In this document: in pieces, positions 16,614 to 26,249 of the stretch
Layout: every line of letters starts with the position of its first letter
How positions within the stretch are numbered: position 1 is the stretch's first letter
From: Hyphomonadaceae bacterium UBA1849
GTDB taxonomy: Bacteria > Pseudomonadota > Alphaproteobacteria > Caulobacterales > Hyphomonadaceae
NCBI GenBank assembly: GCA_002338565.1
Contig: DDIN01000008.1
Location: forward strand, 1,121,567 to 1,185,566
Length of the DNA: 64,000 nucleotides
Direction of reading: 5' to 3'
The notes under the pieces: generated by a model
Database searches by the model: none
Told to the model about the DNA's origin: nothing
Seen by the model: only the letters and a program-made list of their open reading frames with translations
Program-made: the position numbers and the translations under genes

Positions 16614-18388
16614 GCGCTATCGGCGTTTCAGCGAACCGGCTTGAAATCCTGCAGATTGCTAACGCAGTTGCAGCTGAGAAAAATATCGACCGCATGATCG
16701 TCATCGAGGCGATGGAAGAGGCGATCCAGAAAGCTGCCCGCTCGCGTTACGGTCAGGAGCACGACATTCGTGCGAAGATCGACCCGAAAACGGGTGAGCA
16801 GAAACTCTGGCGTGTTCAGACGGTTGTTGCCGACGAAGAACTGGAAGATGAAATCCAGCAGCTGACACTCGATCAGGCGCGCGAGATCGACCCTGAAATC
16901 GAAATCGGCGGCGAAATCCGTGAAGAGCTTCCTCCGTTCGAGTTTGGCCGTGTTGGCGCGCAGACTGCGAAACAGGTTATCATGCAGAAGGTTCGCGACG
17001 CCGAGCGCGACCGTCAGTATGACGAATACAAAGACCGCGTCGGTGAAGTCATCAATGGCATCGTCAAGCGCGTCGAGCATGGTCACATCATTGTCGACCT
17101 TGGCCGCGCTGAAGGCATTATCCGCCGCGGCGACTCTATCCCGCGTGAGAACTATCAGAATGGCGACCGCGTTCGCGCTTACCTCTATAAGGTGAGCCGC
17201 GAGGTTAAAGGTCCGCAAATCTTCCTCTCCCGCGCACACCCTGACTTCATGGTTGCCCTGTTCGCGCAGGAAGTGCCTGAAGTCTACGAAGGCGTGATCG
17301 AGATTAAATCCTGTGCCCGTGACCCGGGTTCACGTGCGAAGATCGGTGTCTGGTCTAACGACTCCTCTATCGACCCTGTCGGTGCGTGTGTGGGTATGCG
17401 CGGTGCGCGCGTCCAGGCCGTTGTAGGCGAGCTTGGCGGCGAGAAGATCGATATCATTCCATGGTCTGAAGATCCGGCGACATTCATCGTCAACGCGCTT
17501 CAGCCTGCGGAAGTCACCAAGGTTGTTCTGGACGAAGACGAGCAGCGCGTTGAAGTGGTTGTTGCGGATGCGCAATTCCCGCTCGCGATTGGCCGTCGTG
17601 GTCAGAACGTCCGTCTGGCGACACAGCTTTCAGGCTGGCAGATCGACCTGATGACAGAAACTCAGGACTCCGAGCGTTATCAGCGCGAGTTCCAGGAACG
17701 TACAGCGCTCTTCATGAAAGCGCTCGATGCGGACGAGACACTGGCGCAGCTTCTGGCAACAGAAGGCTTTGAGTCTGTCGAAGAGATTGCCTTCGTCGAG
17801 CATGACGATCTGGCGAGCATTGAAGGCTTTAACGACGAGATCGCTGAAGAGCTTCAGACACGTGCCCGCGAGTTCCTCGAGCGTCAGAACGAAGAGCTTA
17901 ACGCAAAACGTCTCGAGCTTGGCGTTGATGATGCGGTTCTGGAAATGGACGGCGTATCGCTGCAACTGGCAGTGATCTTTGGCGAGAACGACATCAAGAC
18001 AGTCGAAGACGTTGCGGGTCTCGTGCCGGACGATCTGACTGGCTGGCGTGAGCCGGGCCCGGATGGCAAGCCTGTCTTCCAGGCGGGTCTTCTGCCGAAG
18101 GGCGAATTGTCCGCTGACGAAGCTGAACTGTTCGTGATGCGTGCGCGTCACCAGGTTGGCTGGATCGATGACGAACAACTTGCGGAGCTGGAAGCGCAGT
18201 TCGTTGATGACGACGAAGCTGAAGAAGGCGCTGTGAACGAATTTGGACTGACCGAAGAAGAGCGCGCACTTATGGCGCTTGATGATATCGGCAATGACGC
18301 TCTGGAAGAGCTGGCAGACCTCGATGAGGCTGACTTCTCTGAAGAGAGCGGTGAGGAGGGCGCCGATGAAGACGCAGATCCTCAATGA
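16610..18388 (+). CDS. nusA: Transcription termination/antitermination factor NusA
   Basis: RNA-polymerase-binding factor of 592 residues controlling pausing, termination and antitermination. Order: NusA N-domain (1-130), S1 domain (GIVKRVEHGHIIVDLGRAEG, about 140-205), two KH domains (CVGMRGARVQAVVGELGGEK and LAIGRRGQNVRLATQLSGW) and Gly/Asp-rich helical repeats. A very acidic tail (EEGADEDADPQ) ends the protein. The size fits alphaproteobacterial NusA with two C-terminal repeat units. Its end overlaps the following ylxR-like gene. Confidence 0.97.
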   Translation: MSAIGVSANRLEILQIANAVAAEKNIDRMIVIEAMEEAIQKAARSRYGQEHDIRAKIDPKTGEQKLWRVQTVVADEELEDEIQQLTLDQAREIDPEIEIGGEIREELPPFEFGRVGAQTAKQVIMQKVRDAERDRQYDEYKDRVGEVINGIVKRVEHGHIIVDLGRAEGIIRRGDSIPRENYQNGDRVRAYLYKVSREVKGPQIFLSRAHPDFMVALFAQEVPEVYEGVIEIKSCARDPGSRAKIGVWSNDSSIDPVGACVGMRGARVQAVVGELGGEKIDIIPWSEDPATFIVNALQPAEVTKVVLDEDEQRVEVVVADAQFPLAIGRRGQNVRLATQLSGWQIDLMTETQDSERYQREFQERTALFMKALDADETLAQLLATEGFESVEEIAFVEHDDLASIEGFNDEIAEELQTRAREFLERQNEELNAKRLELGVDDAVLEMDGVSLQLAVIFGENDIKTVEDVAGLVPDDLTGWREPGPDGKPVFQAGLLPKGELSADEAELFVMRARHQVGWIDDEQLAELEAQFVDDDEAEEGAVNEFGLTEEERALMALDDIGNDALEELADLDEADFSEESGEEGADEDADPQ

Positions 18389-19061
18389 GTCCGACCCTAG
18401 CGTAGACGACAATCAGGACCTTATGGATGCTGGCCCGGCGAAAAAAGCCGGGTCACCCTTCCGCATGTGCCTTGCGACACGGGAAAAACTTCCTGCGTCG
18501 CGCATGATCCGCTTCGTGCTGTCGCCGGATGGCGGCGTCGTGCCGGATATTGCCGGAAAACTGCCGGGCCGTGGTGTCTGGGTGCGTTGCGACCGCGATG
18601 CGGTCAAAGAGCTCGTTGGCTCCAAAGGTGGCTTTGCACGCGGCTTTAAGCGTCAGGTGAAACTGCCTGAAGATCTGGTGGAACAGGTCGAAAATCAGCT
18701 ATTGCAGCGCTGTCAGTCCACTCTGGGGCTGGCAAAACGCTCTGGCGCACTTATCTTAGGATTTGATCAGGTCCGCGGCGCGCTTGAAGGGCGTTCCCCG
18801 GGCTGGCTTCTGGAGGCGTCGGATGGCGCATCAGATGGCCGACGCAAGATCATGGGCCTCGCTGTAGGCCTATGGGAAAAGGTACGCGTCGCCTCAGGGC
18901 TGTCTTCTTCGGAATTGGGCATGGCCTTAGGCCGTGACAATGTGGTACATGGTCTGCTGAAAACCGGTCGGTTCGCAGACATGTGGACAAGTGACTATCG
19001 TAGGCTGTACGAGTTTCGCCAGATCTCTGGCGACGTATGGTATTCTGGGGCGGTCGAGTAG
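18366..19061 (+). CDS. YlxR-type RNA-binding protein with L7Ae-like domain
   Basis: A 231-residue protein typical of alphaproteobacterial nusA operons. The DUF448/YlxR domain has RMCLATREKLPASRMIRF and the GRGVWVRCDRDAV motif (residues about 30-105). It is followed by a ribosomal L7Ae-like domain (LGLAKRSGALILGFDQVRGA, about 120-180). The C-terminal part resembles the region present in fused versions. The start is ATG at 18366, inside the end of nusA, behind GAGGAGGGCGCC; the two genes overlap by 23 bases. It probably binds RNA near transcribing or translating complexes; the precise role is not established. Confidence 0.88.
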   Translation: MKTQILNESDPSVDDNQDLMDAGPAKKAGSPFRMCLATREKLPASRMIRFVLSPDGGVVPDIAGKLPGRGVWVRCDRDAVKELVGSKGGFARGFKRQVKLPEDLVEQVENQLLQRCQSTLGLAKRSGALILGFDQVRGALEGRSPGWLLEASDGASDGRRKIMGLAVGLWEKVRVASGLSSSELGMALGRDNVVHGLLKTGRFADMWTSDYRRLYEFRQISGDVWYSGAVE

Positions 19062-19118
19062 AGAGATTTCGTGCTGGTCCCCGGTGCGAAGCGAGTATGT
19101 ATTTAGATTTGGTGGTCG

Positions 19119-21728
19119 ATGAGCGATACAGATAAAACAAAGTCAGATTCAGATGGTGGCCGTAAGCAGCTTTCCCTCGGGCGTGGGAAAGACACGGGCG
19201 TAGTCAAGCAGAGCTTCTCACACGGGCGTTCCAAACAGGTCGTCGTGCAGAAAAAGAAGAAGCGTATTTCTGCGGCTCCGACCAAGGCAACGAAATCTGG
19301 TGCTGATGCGAGCTCACCGACAAAGGCCAAACCCGCTGGTCCGTCGAAAGCTGCCGAGCTTGCCAAGAAACTTGGTATTACCGAAGCCGAGCTGCGTGCA
19401 CGTCAGGCCGCTCTGAAAAAGCGCGAAGAAGACGTACAGAAGCGCAAGGCCGAAGATGCTGCGAAACAGGATGCGCAACGCCGCCTGAAAGAAGAGCAGG
19501 ACCGTCTCCAGCGCGAAGAGCAGGAGCGTGAAGAAGCTGAAGCCCGTAAGAAGGCTGAAGAAGAAGCACGCAAACAGGCTGAAGAAGCCGCTGCGATTGC
19601 TGCTCAGGAAGCGAAAACCAACAAGACCAAGAAGCCACCGGCAAAAGCCGAGGAGCCTGTCGAGGCACGTGCGCCGAAAGAAGGTCCACGTCGCCCTGAA
19701 CCACCTAAGGAAGTTTCTGGTGCTGGTGCACTCGGCGAGCTTGGTGGTCGCATTAAGAGCAAGAAGCCGAAAATCGAACCGGCTAAACCTGCACGCCAGA
19801 CGCGTGGCGAACCTAAGCGCCGCCAGGGCAAGCTGACAATTGCAGCTGCGCTAGATGGTGACGAGGATCGTCAACGTTCACTTGCGTCTGTTCGCCGCGC
19901 CCGTGAGCGCGAACGCGAACGCCGTATGGGTGGCAGCGACAAGTCCGAGAAATCAGCTCGCGAAGTTATCGTACCTGAAACCATCACGCTTTCAGACCTC
20001 GCAAACCGCATGAAAGAGCGTGTTGCGGACGTCGTGAAATACATGATGAAGCAGGGCGAGATGATGCGCGCGAATGACGTGCTCGACGCCGATACCGCAG
20101 AACTCATCGTTGAAGAGTTCGGCCATACTGTGAAACGTGTATCCGAAGCGGACGTTGAGATCGGTCTTGAAGGACCGGACGATGACGAAGCTGATCTGAA
20201 AGGCCGTCCACCTGTCGTGACCATTATGGGCCACGTCGACCATGGTAAGACGTCGCTTCTCGATGCGCTTCGTTCAACTGACGTGGTCGCTGGCGAGGCG
20301 GGTGGTATCACCCAGCATATCGGTGCGTATCAGGTTCAGCTGAAATCCGGCGACAAGATTACCTTCCTCGATACTCCGGGCCACGCGGCGTTCTCTGCCA
20401 TGCGTGCTCGCGGCGCCGATATTACAGACATTTGTATTATCGTTGTTGCAGCCGACGATGGCGTGATGCCTCAGACGATTGAAGCGATCAGCCACGCGAA
20501 AGCGGCTGGCGTGCCAATCATCATCGCGGTCAACAAGATCGATAAGCCGGATGCCGAAGCGCAGAAAGTTCTCACAGAGCTTCTGCAGTACGACATTCAG
20601 GTCGAAGCTATGGGCGGTGAAGTTCAGGCGATCGAAGTCTCTGCGAAAGAGAAAATGGGTCTGGATGCACTGACTGAGGCGATCACGCTTCAGGCCGAAA
20701 TCCTCGAGCTTCAGGCTAACCCTGACCGTGACGCTGATGGCGTTGTCGTCGAGAGCCAGCTCGATAAGGGCCGTGGTCCTGTCGCAACTGTTCTCGTCAA
20801 ACGCGGTACACTGCAACGCGGTGACATTGTCGTTGCCGGCTCGCAATGGGGTAAAGTCCGTGCGCTTACTAACGAACGCGGCCAACAGCTGAAGTCAGCT
20901 GGCCCGACGGTTCCGGCAGAAGTGCTTGGCCTCGACGGTGCGCCGGATCCGGGCGATCCGTTTGTTGTGGTCGATTCTGAAGCGCGTGCTCGTGAAATTA
21001 CCGACTATCGTATCCGCATGAAGAAGCAGGCTCGCGGTACATCTACAGCGAAAGCCTCCCTCGAGCAGATGCTCAACCGCCTCAAAGACGGTTCGGCTGA
21101 AACTCAGGAAGCGCCACTCGTTGTTAAAGGCGATGTGCAGGGTTCTGTTGAGGCGATCACGCAGGCCGTCGAGAAAATGTCAAACGAAGAAGTTCGTGCA
21201 CGTGTCATCTATGGCGCTGTGGGCGGTATTTCCGAAAGCGACGTGCTTCTCGCGCAGTCTTCCGGTGCGCCGATCATCGCGTTCAACACACGTGCGAACA
21301 AACAGGCGCGTGAGCTCGCTGAGAAAGAAGGCGTAGAAATTCGCTATTACTCAGTGATCTACGACCTGATCAACGATGTCCGCGACACGCTTTCCGGCAT
21401 GCTTGCTCCGGAAAAACGCGAAACATTCATCGGCTACGCGCAGATCCTCGAAGTGTTCAACATTTCCAAGGTCGGCAAGGTTGCTGGTTGCCGCGTAACC
21501 GAAGGCGTTGTGAAACGTGGTTGCGGTGTGCGTCTTCTGCGCGACGACGTGGTCATCCACGAAGGCATGCTCTCCACGCTCAAGCGCTTCAAAGACGAAG
21601 TGCCTGAAGTCAAAGAAGGCATTGAGTGCGGTATGGCGTTCGAGCGTTATGAAGACATGCGCGTTGGCGACCTTATCGAGTGCTTCCAGGTCGAAATGAT
21701 CGAGCGCGAACTCGAAGTGAACGTATAA
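19119..21728 (+). CDS. infB: Translation initiation factor IF-2
   Basis: GTPase that brings initiator tRNA to the 30S subunit, 869 residues. A long charged N-terminus (about 1-270, rich in Lys/Glu/Ala with a coiled-coil stretch EEQEREEAEARKKAEEEARK) precedes the IF2 N-domain (TITLSDLANRMKERVADVVK). The G domain has GHVDHGKTSLLDALR near residue 370, DTPGHAAF and NKIDKP. Domains II, III and IV follow, ending in the C-terminal EGIECGMAFERYEDMRVGDL. A hairpin lies just behind the stop. Neighbours are the expected ylxR and, further on, rbfA. Confidence 0.97.
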   Translation: MSDTDKTKSDSDGGRKQLSLGRGKDTGVVKQSFSHGRSKQVVVQKKKKRISAAPTKATKSGADASSPTKAKPAGPSKAAELAKKLGITEAELRARQAALKKREEDVQKRKAEDAAKQDAQRRLKEEQDRLQREEQEREEAEARKKAEEEARKQAEEAAAIAAQEAKTNKTKKPPAKAEEPVEARAPKEGPRRPEPPKEVSGAGALGELGGRIKSKKPKIEPAKPARQTRGEPKRRQGKLTIAAALDGDEDRQRSLASVRRARERERERRMGGSDKSEKSAREVIVPETITLSDLANRMKERVADVVKYMMKQGEMMRANDVLDADTAELIVEEFGHTVKRVSEADVEIGLEGPDDDEADLKGRPPVVTIMGHVDHGKTSLLDALRSTDVVAGEAGGITQHIGAYQVQLKSGDKITFLDTPGHAAFSAMRARGADITDICIIVVAADDGVMPQTIEAISHAKAAGVPIIIAVNKIDKPDAEAQKVLTELLQYDIQVEAMGGEVQAIEVSAKEKMGLDALTEAITLQAEILELQANPDRDADGVVVESQLDKGRGPVATVLVKRGTLQRGDIVVAGSQWGKVRALTNERGQQLKSAGPTVPAEVLGLDGAPDPGDPFVVVDSEARAREITDYRIRMKKQARGTSTAKASLEQMLNRLKDGSAETQEAPLVVKGDVQGSVEAITQAVEKMSNEEVRARVIYGAVGGISESDVLLAQSSGAPIIAFNTRANKQARELAEKEGVEIRYYSVIYDLINDVRDTLSGMLAPEKRETFIGYAQILEVFNISKVGKVAGCRVTEGVVKRGCGVRLLRDDVVIHEGMLSTLKRFKDEVPEVKEGIECGMAFERYEDMRVGDLIECFQVEMIERELEVNV

Positions 21729-21737
21729 AATTTGCAG

Positions 21738-21760
21738 AAGCGTGAAATTTCACGCTTTTG
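21738..21760 (+). terminator. Probable terminator after infB
   Basis: AAGCGTGAAATTTCACGCTT is a perfect palindrome, giving a stem GCGTG/CACGC with a small AT loop followed by TTTT, 10 bases after the infB stop. It is a weaker hairpin than others in the window, but well placed. Confidence 0.6.
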
Positions 21761-21800
21761 AATTACTACAGAAACAGGTGTTGCGGTTAACCTGAATGGT

Positions 21801-22412
21801 ATGACCGCAACCCTGATTCAGTCTGATCTCGCAGATGCCGACGCTTTGAATGCATCTGAGCTGCCAACTCTAAGGGTGGGCGGAACCGTTTCCCAAAAAC
21901 AAATGAAGAAGCTTGCGCGCCGGGTTCGTTCCGGACGTGTCGGACCGACATCTGTTTATTATGCGGGTGTCACCGCACCTGCGATTGCGGCCGGCATGTC
22001 GACCATTGTGTCTGCCTCGCTGGAGCGTGCCGGCGTTGATCCATACTGGACGCTTCTGAGCGCCAGCCTCGTTGCGGCCATGGCCGGTATCACATGGTAT
22101 CTTATTTTCATGCGCTGGTCGTATCGCCATAGCTATGGGCGTACATCCGAGGTCGGCAAACATACCGATGTTGAAGTCGATGAGGCCGGTATTTTCTGGA
22201 CGCGAGGCCATATCCGAACCCGTATCTCATGGGATGGCATTAGCGACATTACCGCCGACAGGAACTTCATTCGTGTTCACGTGATGGATGGCGACGACGT
22301 GCTCATTCCGACGAATTGGTTCGAGCAGCGCAAAGATCGTAAAACCGCGATCGACGTGCTTCAGGAATATCGTGACCGCGCGTCCGGCGAACACACTGAT
22401 CTCGCTGCCTGA
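21801..22412 (+). CDS. YcxB-like membrane protein
   Basis: A 203-residue protein with two adjacent membrane segments (VTAPAIAAGMSTIVSAS and WTLLSASLVAAMAGITWYLI). A soluble C-terminal domain follows (VEVDEAGIFWTRGHIRTRIS, then IPTNWFEQRKDRKTAIDVL). This arrangement matches the YcxB-like family, in which a PH-like domain follows two helices; function unknown. It interrupts the classical infB-rbfA adjacency. Confidence 0.6.
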   Translation: MTATLIQSDLADADALNASELPTLRVGGTVSQKQMKKLARRVRSGRVGPTSVYYAGVTAPAIAAGMSTIVSASLERAGVDPYWTLLSASLVAAMAGITWYLIFMRWSYRHSYGRTSEVGKHTDVEVDEAGIFWTRGHIRTRISWDGISDITADRNFIRVHVMDGDDVLIPTNWFEQRKDRKTAIDVLQEYRDRASGEHTDLAA

Positions 22413-22466
22413 TCTGTTCTTTCTTCCGATCCCCGCTACACTCGCGCCCTGACAGGAGGCGAGTCT

Positions 22467-23141
22467 ATGTGCGGCAGATTTTTCAGACATGGTGTGAGCT
22501 GGGAAGAATATCGCGACAGCCTTGGCATTATTCCGCCTGAGAACGTCGATCCACCAGAAGCCAAATACAATATCGCGCCTATGACGATCAGCCCGGTCGT
22601 GCGTCGAAATCTCGACACGCATGAGATGGAGATGTTTCCATCGCTCTGGGGGCTGGTGCCGAGCTGGTGGAATAAGCCTCTGTCTGAGAAGAAGTTTTCG
22701 ACCTTTAATGCGCGTGTGGAGACCGCGCATGAAGCGGCGAGCTATCGCGGCGCGTTCCGTCATAAGCGCTGCCTCATTCCGGTAAGCGGATTTTATGAAT
22801 GGTCGCGTCAGGGCAATTCCAAAATCCCCTTTGCGATCGGGCTACGCAACCGGCGCTGGTTCTGCTTTGGCGGGCTCTGGGATTGCGCACATATTGATGG
22901 ATCCGAACTGAATACCTTCACCATTCTCACCACCCAGCCGAATGATCTGATGGCGGGTATTCACACGCGCATGCCGGTGATAATTCACCCGGATAATTAT
23001 GCGCGCTGGATTGATGGTGACTATCGCAAGATGGATGATCTGTTCGAGCCATACCCGACCGATGAGATGCATGCCTGGGTGGTCGACCCGAAGGTTGGGA
23101 ATGTCCGCAATCAGGGTCCGGAACTCATAGAAGAAGTGTGA
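22467..23141 (+). CDS. SRAP domain protein (YedK/HMCES family)
   Basis: A 224-residue member of the SOS-response-associated peptidase family, which crosslinks to abasic sites in single-stranded DNA to shield them from breakage. It begins Met-Cys-Gly-Arg-Phe; Cys2 is the invariant residue that becomes N-terminal and forms the thiazolidine link. Other family marks are KYNIAPM, LWGLVPSWW, FSTFNARVETAHEAASYRGA, RCLIPVSGFYEW and the His-containing GIHTRMPVII. All key positions are present, so the protein is probably active. It is not obviously SOS-controlled from the upstream sequence. Confidence 0.93.
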   Translation: MCGRFFRHGVSWEEYRDSLGIIPPENVDPPEAKYNIAPMTISPVVRRNLDTHEMEMFPSLWGLVPSWWNKPLSEKKFSTFNARVETAHEAASYRGAFRHKRCLIPVSGFYEWSRQGNSKIPFAIGLRNRRWFCFGGLWDCAHIDGSELNTFTILTTQPNDLMAGIHTRMPVIIHPDNYARWIDGDYRKMDDLFEPYPTDEMHAWVVDPKVGNVRNQGPELIEEV

Positions 23142-23185
23142 TCTTCTGTCTGCACATCGCCTTATTTCTCTGTTAGAGAGGCCGC

Positions 23186-23599
23186 ATGAATAAGAAACAT
23201 AAATCTACCGGCCCAATGGGGCCATCCCAGCGCCAGCTCCGTGCCGGAGAACTCGTGCGCCACGCGCTTGTCGATATTCTCGCGCGCGAGGAATTTCGTG
23301 ATCCGGCGCTTCAGGGCGTCTCTGTGACCGTTGGTGAGGTACGGACCTCTCCCGACCTGAAGCACGCAACGGTTTTCTGCTCGCCGCTGGTTGGCAGCAA
23401 TGACGCTAAAGCCGTTGCTGATGCGCTGAACCGCGCGTCCGCCTTCATTCGTGGCAAGCTCGGTCGCAATATCGATATGAAGTTCACCCCGCAGCTGCGC
23501 TTCCTTGCCGATGAAAGCTATGACGAAGCGTCTGCGATGGACAAACTGCTCGACAAAGTCGCCGAACGCGAAGGCTTTGAAGACGGCGAAGAAGAGTAA
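23186..23599 (+). CDS. rbfA: Ribosome-binding factor A
   Basis: Late 30S maturation factor of 137 residues with a KH-like fold. Recognisable stretches are SQRQLRAGELVRHALVDILA, GVSVTVGEVRTSPDLKHATV and NIDMKFTPQLRFLADESYDE, followed by an acidic tail (EGFEDGEEE). The gene sits in the usual infB-rbfA-truB order, but with two extra genes on each side. The next gene begins 1 base after its stop. Confidence 0.96.
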   Translation: MNKKHKSTGPMGPSQRQLRAGELVRHALVDILAREEFRDPALQGVSVTVGEVRTSPDLKHATVFCSPLVGSNDAKAVADALNRASAFIRGKLGRNIDMKFTPQLRFLADESYDEASAMDKLLDKVAEREGFEDGEEE

Positions 23600-23600
23600 A

Positions 23601-24653
23601 ATGCGCAATCTTTCAATCGTTTCTGCCGGACTGGCAGGCATTCTGGCGTCTTGCACGGCAACGCCTTCGCCAGTCGCTGAAACGGTTGTTGATCGCAGCG
23701 ATATCACGGTGATCGCCCATCGCGGGGCGAGCGGCTATCTGCCTGAACATACGCTGGACGCCTATGAGCTTGCCATTGATATGGGCGCTGACTTTATCGA
23801 GCCCGATCTGGTCATGACCTCTGACGGCGTGCTTGTGGCGCGCCATGATCCATGGCTGTCAGACTCGACAGATATTGCCGATCATCCTGAGTTTTCAGAT
23901 CGCCGCACCACGGTCACCGGTCCGGACGGCACTGAGCTTACAGACTGGTTCGTCTGGGATTTTACCTATGAAGAGCTGAGCACACTACGCGCCCGGCAGG
24001 TCCGCGCGGGCCGCGACCATACGCATAATGACATTCTGCCAATACCTCGGTTTGATCGCGTTTTGGCGCTCGCTATGCGTAGTTGCCGCCCATACGATAG
24101 TGCGGACATCAATCAGGGAAGCTATGCAGCGTTCGGTGTCTATCCAGAAACGAAATGGCCTGAACACCATGCGACGCGCGGTCTCGATATGGCCGGAGCG
24201 CTGGAAACCGCGCTGCTGACTGCGTTGAAAGATTATAACTGCGACCTGCCCATCTATGTGCAGTCTTTCGAGGACGGTATTCTGCGCGACCTGAATGACA
24301 GGCACGCCTTCGACAACATTCCGCTTGTTCAGCTTGTTTATCCTGAAGGCTATGCGATGGACGGCGCACCGAGCTATCAGCTGGAAGACATTGCTGAATA
24401 CGCAGATGGCGTCGGTCCATTCAAAACGCTTGTTCTGGACTATCGCACGCAAGAGCCGACGGGTTATGCGCAGCGTGCACGCGACCTTGGCCTTGAAGTA
24501 CATGCATGGACCTTCCGCGATGATGATATCGCGCCCGGCTTTGAAACCATTGAAGTCGAAATCCGCGCCATCCTCGATGCGGGTGCAACAGGCTTCTTCA
24601 CTGATTTTCCGGATACAGGCCGCGCCGTTGCAGATGAATGGGCATCAGACTAA
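23601..24653 (+). CDS. Glycerophosphodiester phosphodiesterase lipoprotein
   Basis: Exported enzyme of 350 residues hydrolysing glycerophosphodiesters to glycerol-3-phosphate and an alcohol. A lipobox-type signal (SAGLAGILASC, Cys at about 17) suggests membrane anchoring outside the cytoplasm. Catalytic motifs of the GDPD family are clear: IAHRGASGYLPEHTLDAYEL, FIEPDLVMTSDGVLVARHDP and a C-terminal VHAWTFRDDD. The size fits the GlpQ-like periplasmic type. The ATG at 23601 is one base after the rbfA stop, implying co-transcription. A longer upstream start would run through rbfA in another frame and lose the signal peptide. Confidence 0.9.
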   Translation: MRNLSIVSAGLAGILASCTATPSPVAETVVDRSDITVIAHRGASGYLPEHTLDAYELAIDMGADFIEPDLVMTSDGVLVARHDPWLSDSTDIADHPEFSDRRTTVTGPDGTELTDWFVWDFTYEELSTLRARQVRAGRDHTHNDILPIPRFDRVLALAMRSCRPYDSADINQGSYAAFGVYPETKWPEHHATRGLDMAGALETALLTALKDYNCDLPIYVQSFEDGILRDLNDRHAFDNIPLVQLVYPEGYAMDGAPSYQLEDIAEYADGVGPFKTLVLDYRTQEPTGYAQRARDLGLEVHAWTFRDDDIAPGFETIEVEIRAILDAGATGFFTDFPDTGRAVADEWASD

Positions 24654-24665
24654 AGATCGTTTCTG

Positions 24666-25055
24666 ATGACATTTCGGATCGATCTTTTCTGCCTTAGTGC
24701 ACTCTTCGCGCTGCCAGCCATGGCGCAATCTGTCTCGCCCGATGGCGAAGACTATCAGCCAGCGCGCCGGATCGAGAATTTCAGCTGGAATGCCGGCGTG
24801 AATGTTTCCGATCTGGAAGAGGTCACGGTGCTGCGCGATGGTAATGAGGAATGGGCGGTTGAGACGCCTATGGACTGCGCAATCGCCTGCGAAGTGTTTC
24901 TCGGCTGTGTGGCCTTCACCTATACAGAGCCGCAGTTGTTCGGAGAGGCACCTGTCTGCCGCATGCTATCGGAATATGATGGCCGAATGGTCGATAGCCA
25001 CAGCCACCTCTATGTAAAAGAAGCGCCGGATTTCGGGTTTACGCCCCATAACTGA
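24666..25055 (+). CDS. Exported PAN/Apple-like protein
   Basis: A 129-residue secreted or periplasmic protein with a signal peptide (LFCLSALFALPAMAQS). The cysteine pattern CAIACEVFLGCVAFTYTEP ... CRML is typical of PAN/Apple-like domains, which bind carbohydrate or protein. It lies 12 bases after the GDPD gene and is likely co-transcribed with it. No enzyme motif is present and the partner is unknown. Confidence 0.65.
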   Translation: MTFRIDLFCLSALFALPAMAQSVSPDGEDYQPARRIENFSWNAGVNVSDLEEVTVLRDGNEEWAVETPMDCAIACEVFLGCVAFTYTEPQLFGEAPVCRMLSEYDGRMVDSHSHLYVKEAPDFGFTPHN

Positions 25056-25169
25056 CAGGCTAGACAAGCGCCCCAATCACCAAATTCTAAAATGGAACAT
25101 CCCGTTCCTGTTCAGGTCTGCAGTGATCATACGCCGTCCGATCCGGCGATGATCTGAGAGGTATGTGTT

Positions 25170-26123
25170 TTGGCACGCAAGAAAAACCGTAAGGGCGATC
25201 CGGTCCATGGCTGGCTCAATTTCAACAAGCCGGTGGAGATGACATCGACGCAGGCCGTCGGCCTCGTAAAGCGTTTGTTCAACGCCCAGAAAGCCGGTCA
25301 TGGCGGTACGCTGGACCCGCTGGCTGACGGTGTGCTTCCGATTGCGTTTGGTGAGGCGACCAAAACGTCTGCCTACGCCATGGATGCAGACAAAGACTAC
25401 ACGTTTACGATTGCCTGGGGGGCATCAACCACCACGCAGGACCGCGAAGGCGATGTGGTCGCGCAATCAGGCGCGCGCGCCAGCATGGAAGATATTGCGG
25501 CGGCGCTCGCAACTTTTGTCGGTGACATCGAGCAAGTCCCGCCAAAGTTCTCCGCCATCAAGGTGAATGGAGAGCGTGCCTATGATCTCGCACGCGACGG
25601 TGAAGAGGTTGAGCTGCAATCGCGTCAGGTGACGCTCTATGAAGCGCGCCTTGATGAGGCCTCCACCCGCGATGAAGCAATTATCCATGTCACATGTGGC
25701 AAAGGCTTTTACATTCGCTCGCTCGTGCGCGACCTTGCAGCGAAGCTAGACCTTGAAGGGCATGTCTCCGCTTTGAAACGCACCCGCGTCGGCAATTTTG
25801 AAATCTCTGAAGGTAATTCGCCAGAACTTCTCGAAGCCGTCAGCGACCTTGAAACCCGCAGGCGCCTGCTCGTGCCAATCGAGGCTGCGCTGGACGACAT
25901 TCCGGCGATCGAGATTTCTTCTGAGGGAGAGATGAAGCTGCGCAATGGCAATGAGTTCCGCCTGCTGCCGCATGAAATGAGCAAGTTCCAGACGCTACGG
26001 GCCGAACTACAGGGTGACGATTCTGATGATCGGGTCGCGCTTGCCATGGCTGACGGTACGGCGCTGGCGCTTGGTGAAATCCGCGCGGGCTTTTTCAAGC
26101 CGTTTCGCGTTTTCCAGATCTGA
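25170..26123 (+). CDS. truB: tRNA pseudouridine-55 synthase
   Basis: Modifies U55 in the T-loop of tRNAs, 317 residues. The catalytic motif GHGGTLDPLADGVLPIAFGE holds the nucleophilic Asp (about residue 48). The KINV-type motif KPVEMTSTQAV, the YTFTIAWGASTTTQDREGDV strand and GKGFYIRSLVRDLA are all intact, and a C-terminal PUA-like region follows. The likely start is TTG at 25170 (MARKKNRKGDPVHGWLNF), since no ATG lies in a suitable place. It follows rbfA in the usual order after two inserted genes. Confidence 0.95.
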   Translation: MARKKNRKGDPVHGWLNFNKPVEMTSTQAVGLVKRLFNAQKAGHGGTLDPLADGVLPIAFGEATKTSAYAMDADKDYTFTIAWGASTTTQDREGDVVAQSGARASMEDIAAALATFVGDIEQVPPKFSAIKVNGERAYDLARDGEEVELQSRQVTLYEARLDEASTRDEAIIHVTCGKGFYIRSLVRDLAAKLDLEGHVSALKRTRVGNFEISEGNSPELLEAVSDLETRRRLLVPIEAALDDIPAIEISSEGEMKLRNGNEFRLLPHEMSKFQTLRAELQGDDSDDRVALAMADGTALALGEIRAGFFKPFRVFQI

Positions 26124-26157
26124 CCTGACGTGCTGTCGAGGGAAACGGCAGGCAAGA

Positions 26158-26196
26158 AAAAAGGGCTGCCGGGAAATTGGGGACGGGCAGCCCCTT
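26158..26196 (-). terminator. Terminator of the DUF4278 gene (reverse strand)
   Basis: On the reverse strand GGGGCTGCCC and GGCAGCCC pair and are followed by TTTTTTC. It begins about 55 bases after the stop of the gene ending at 26250. On the forward strand the same hairpin has no T-run but may also stop truB transcription. Confidence 0.72.
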
Positions 26197-26249
26197 AGAA
26201 AACCTGGAAAGATTGGGGGGCAGTCCAGGTTCGCCTCTAATTTTTCGAA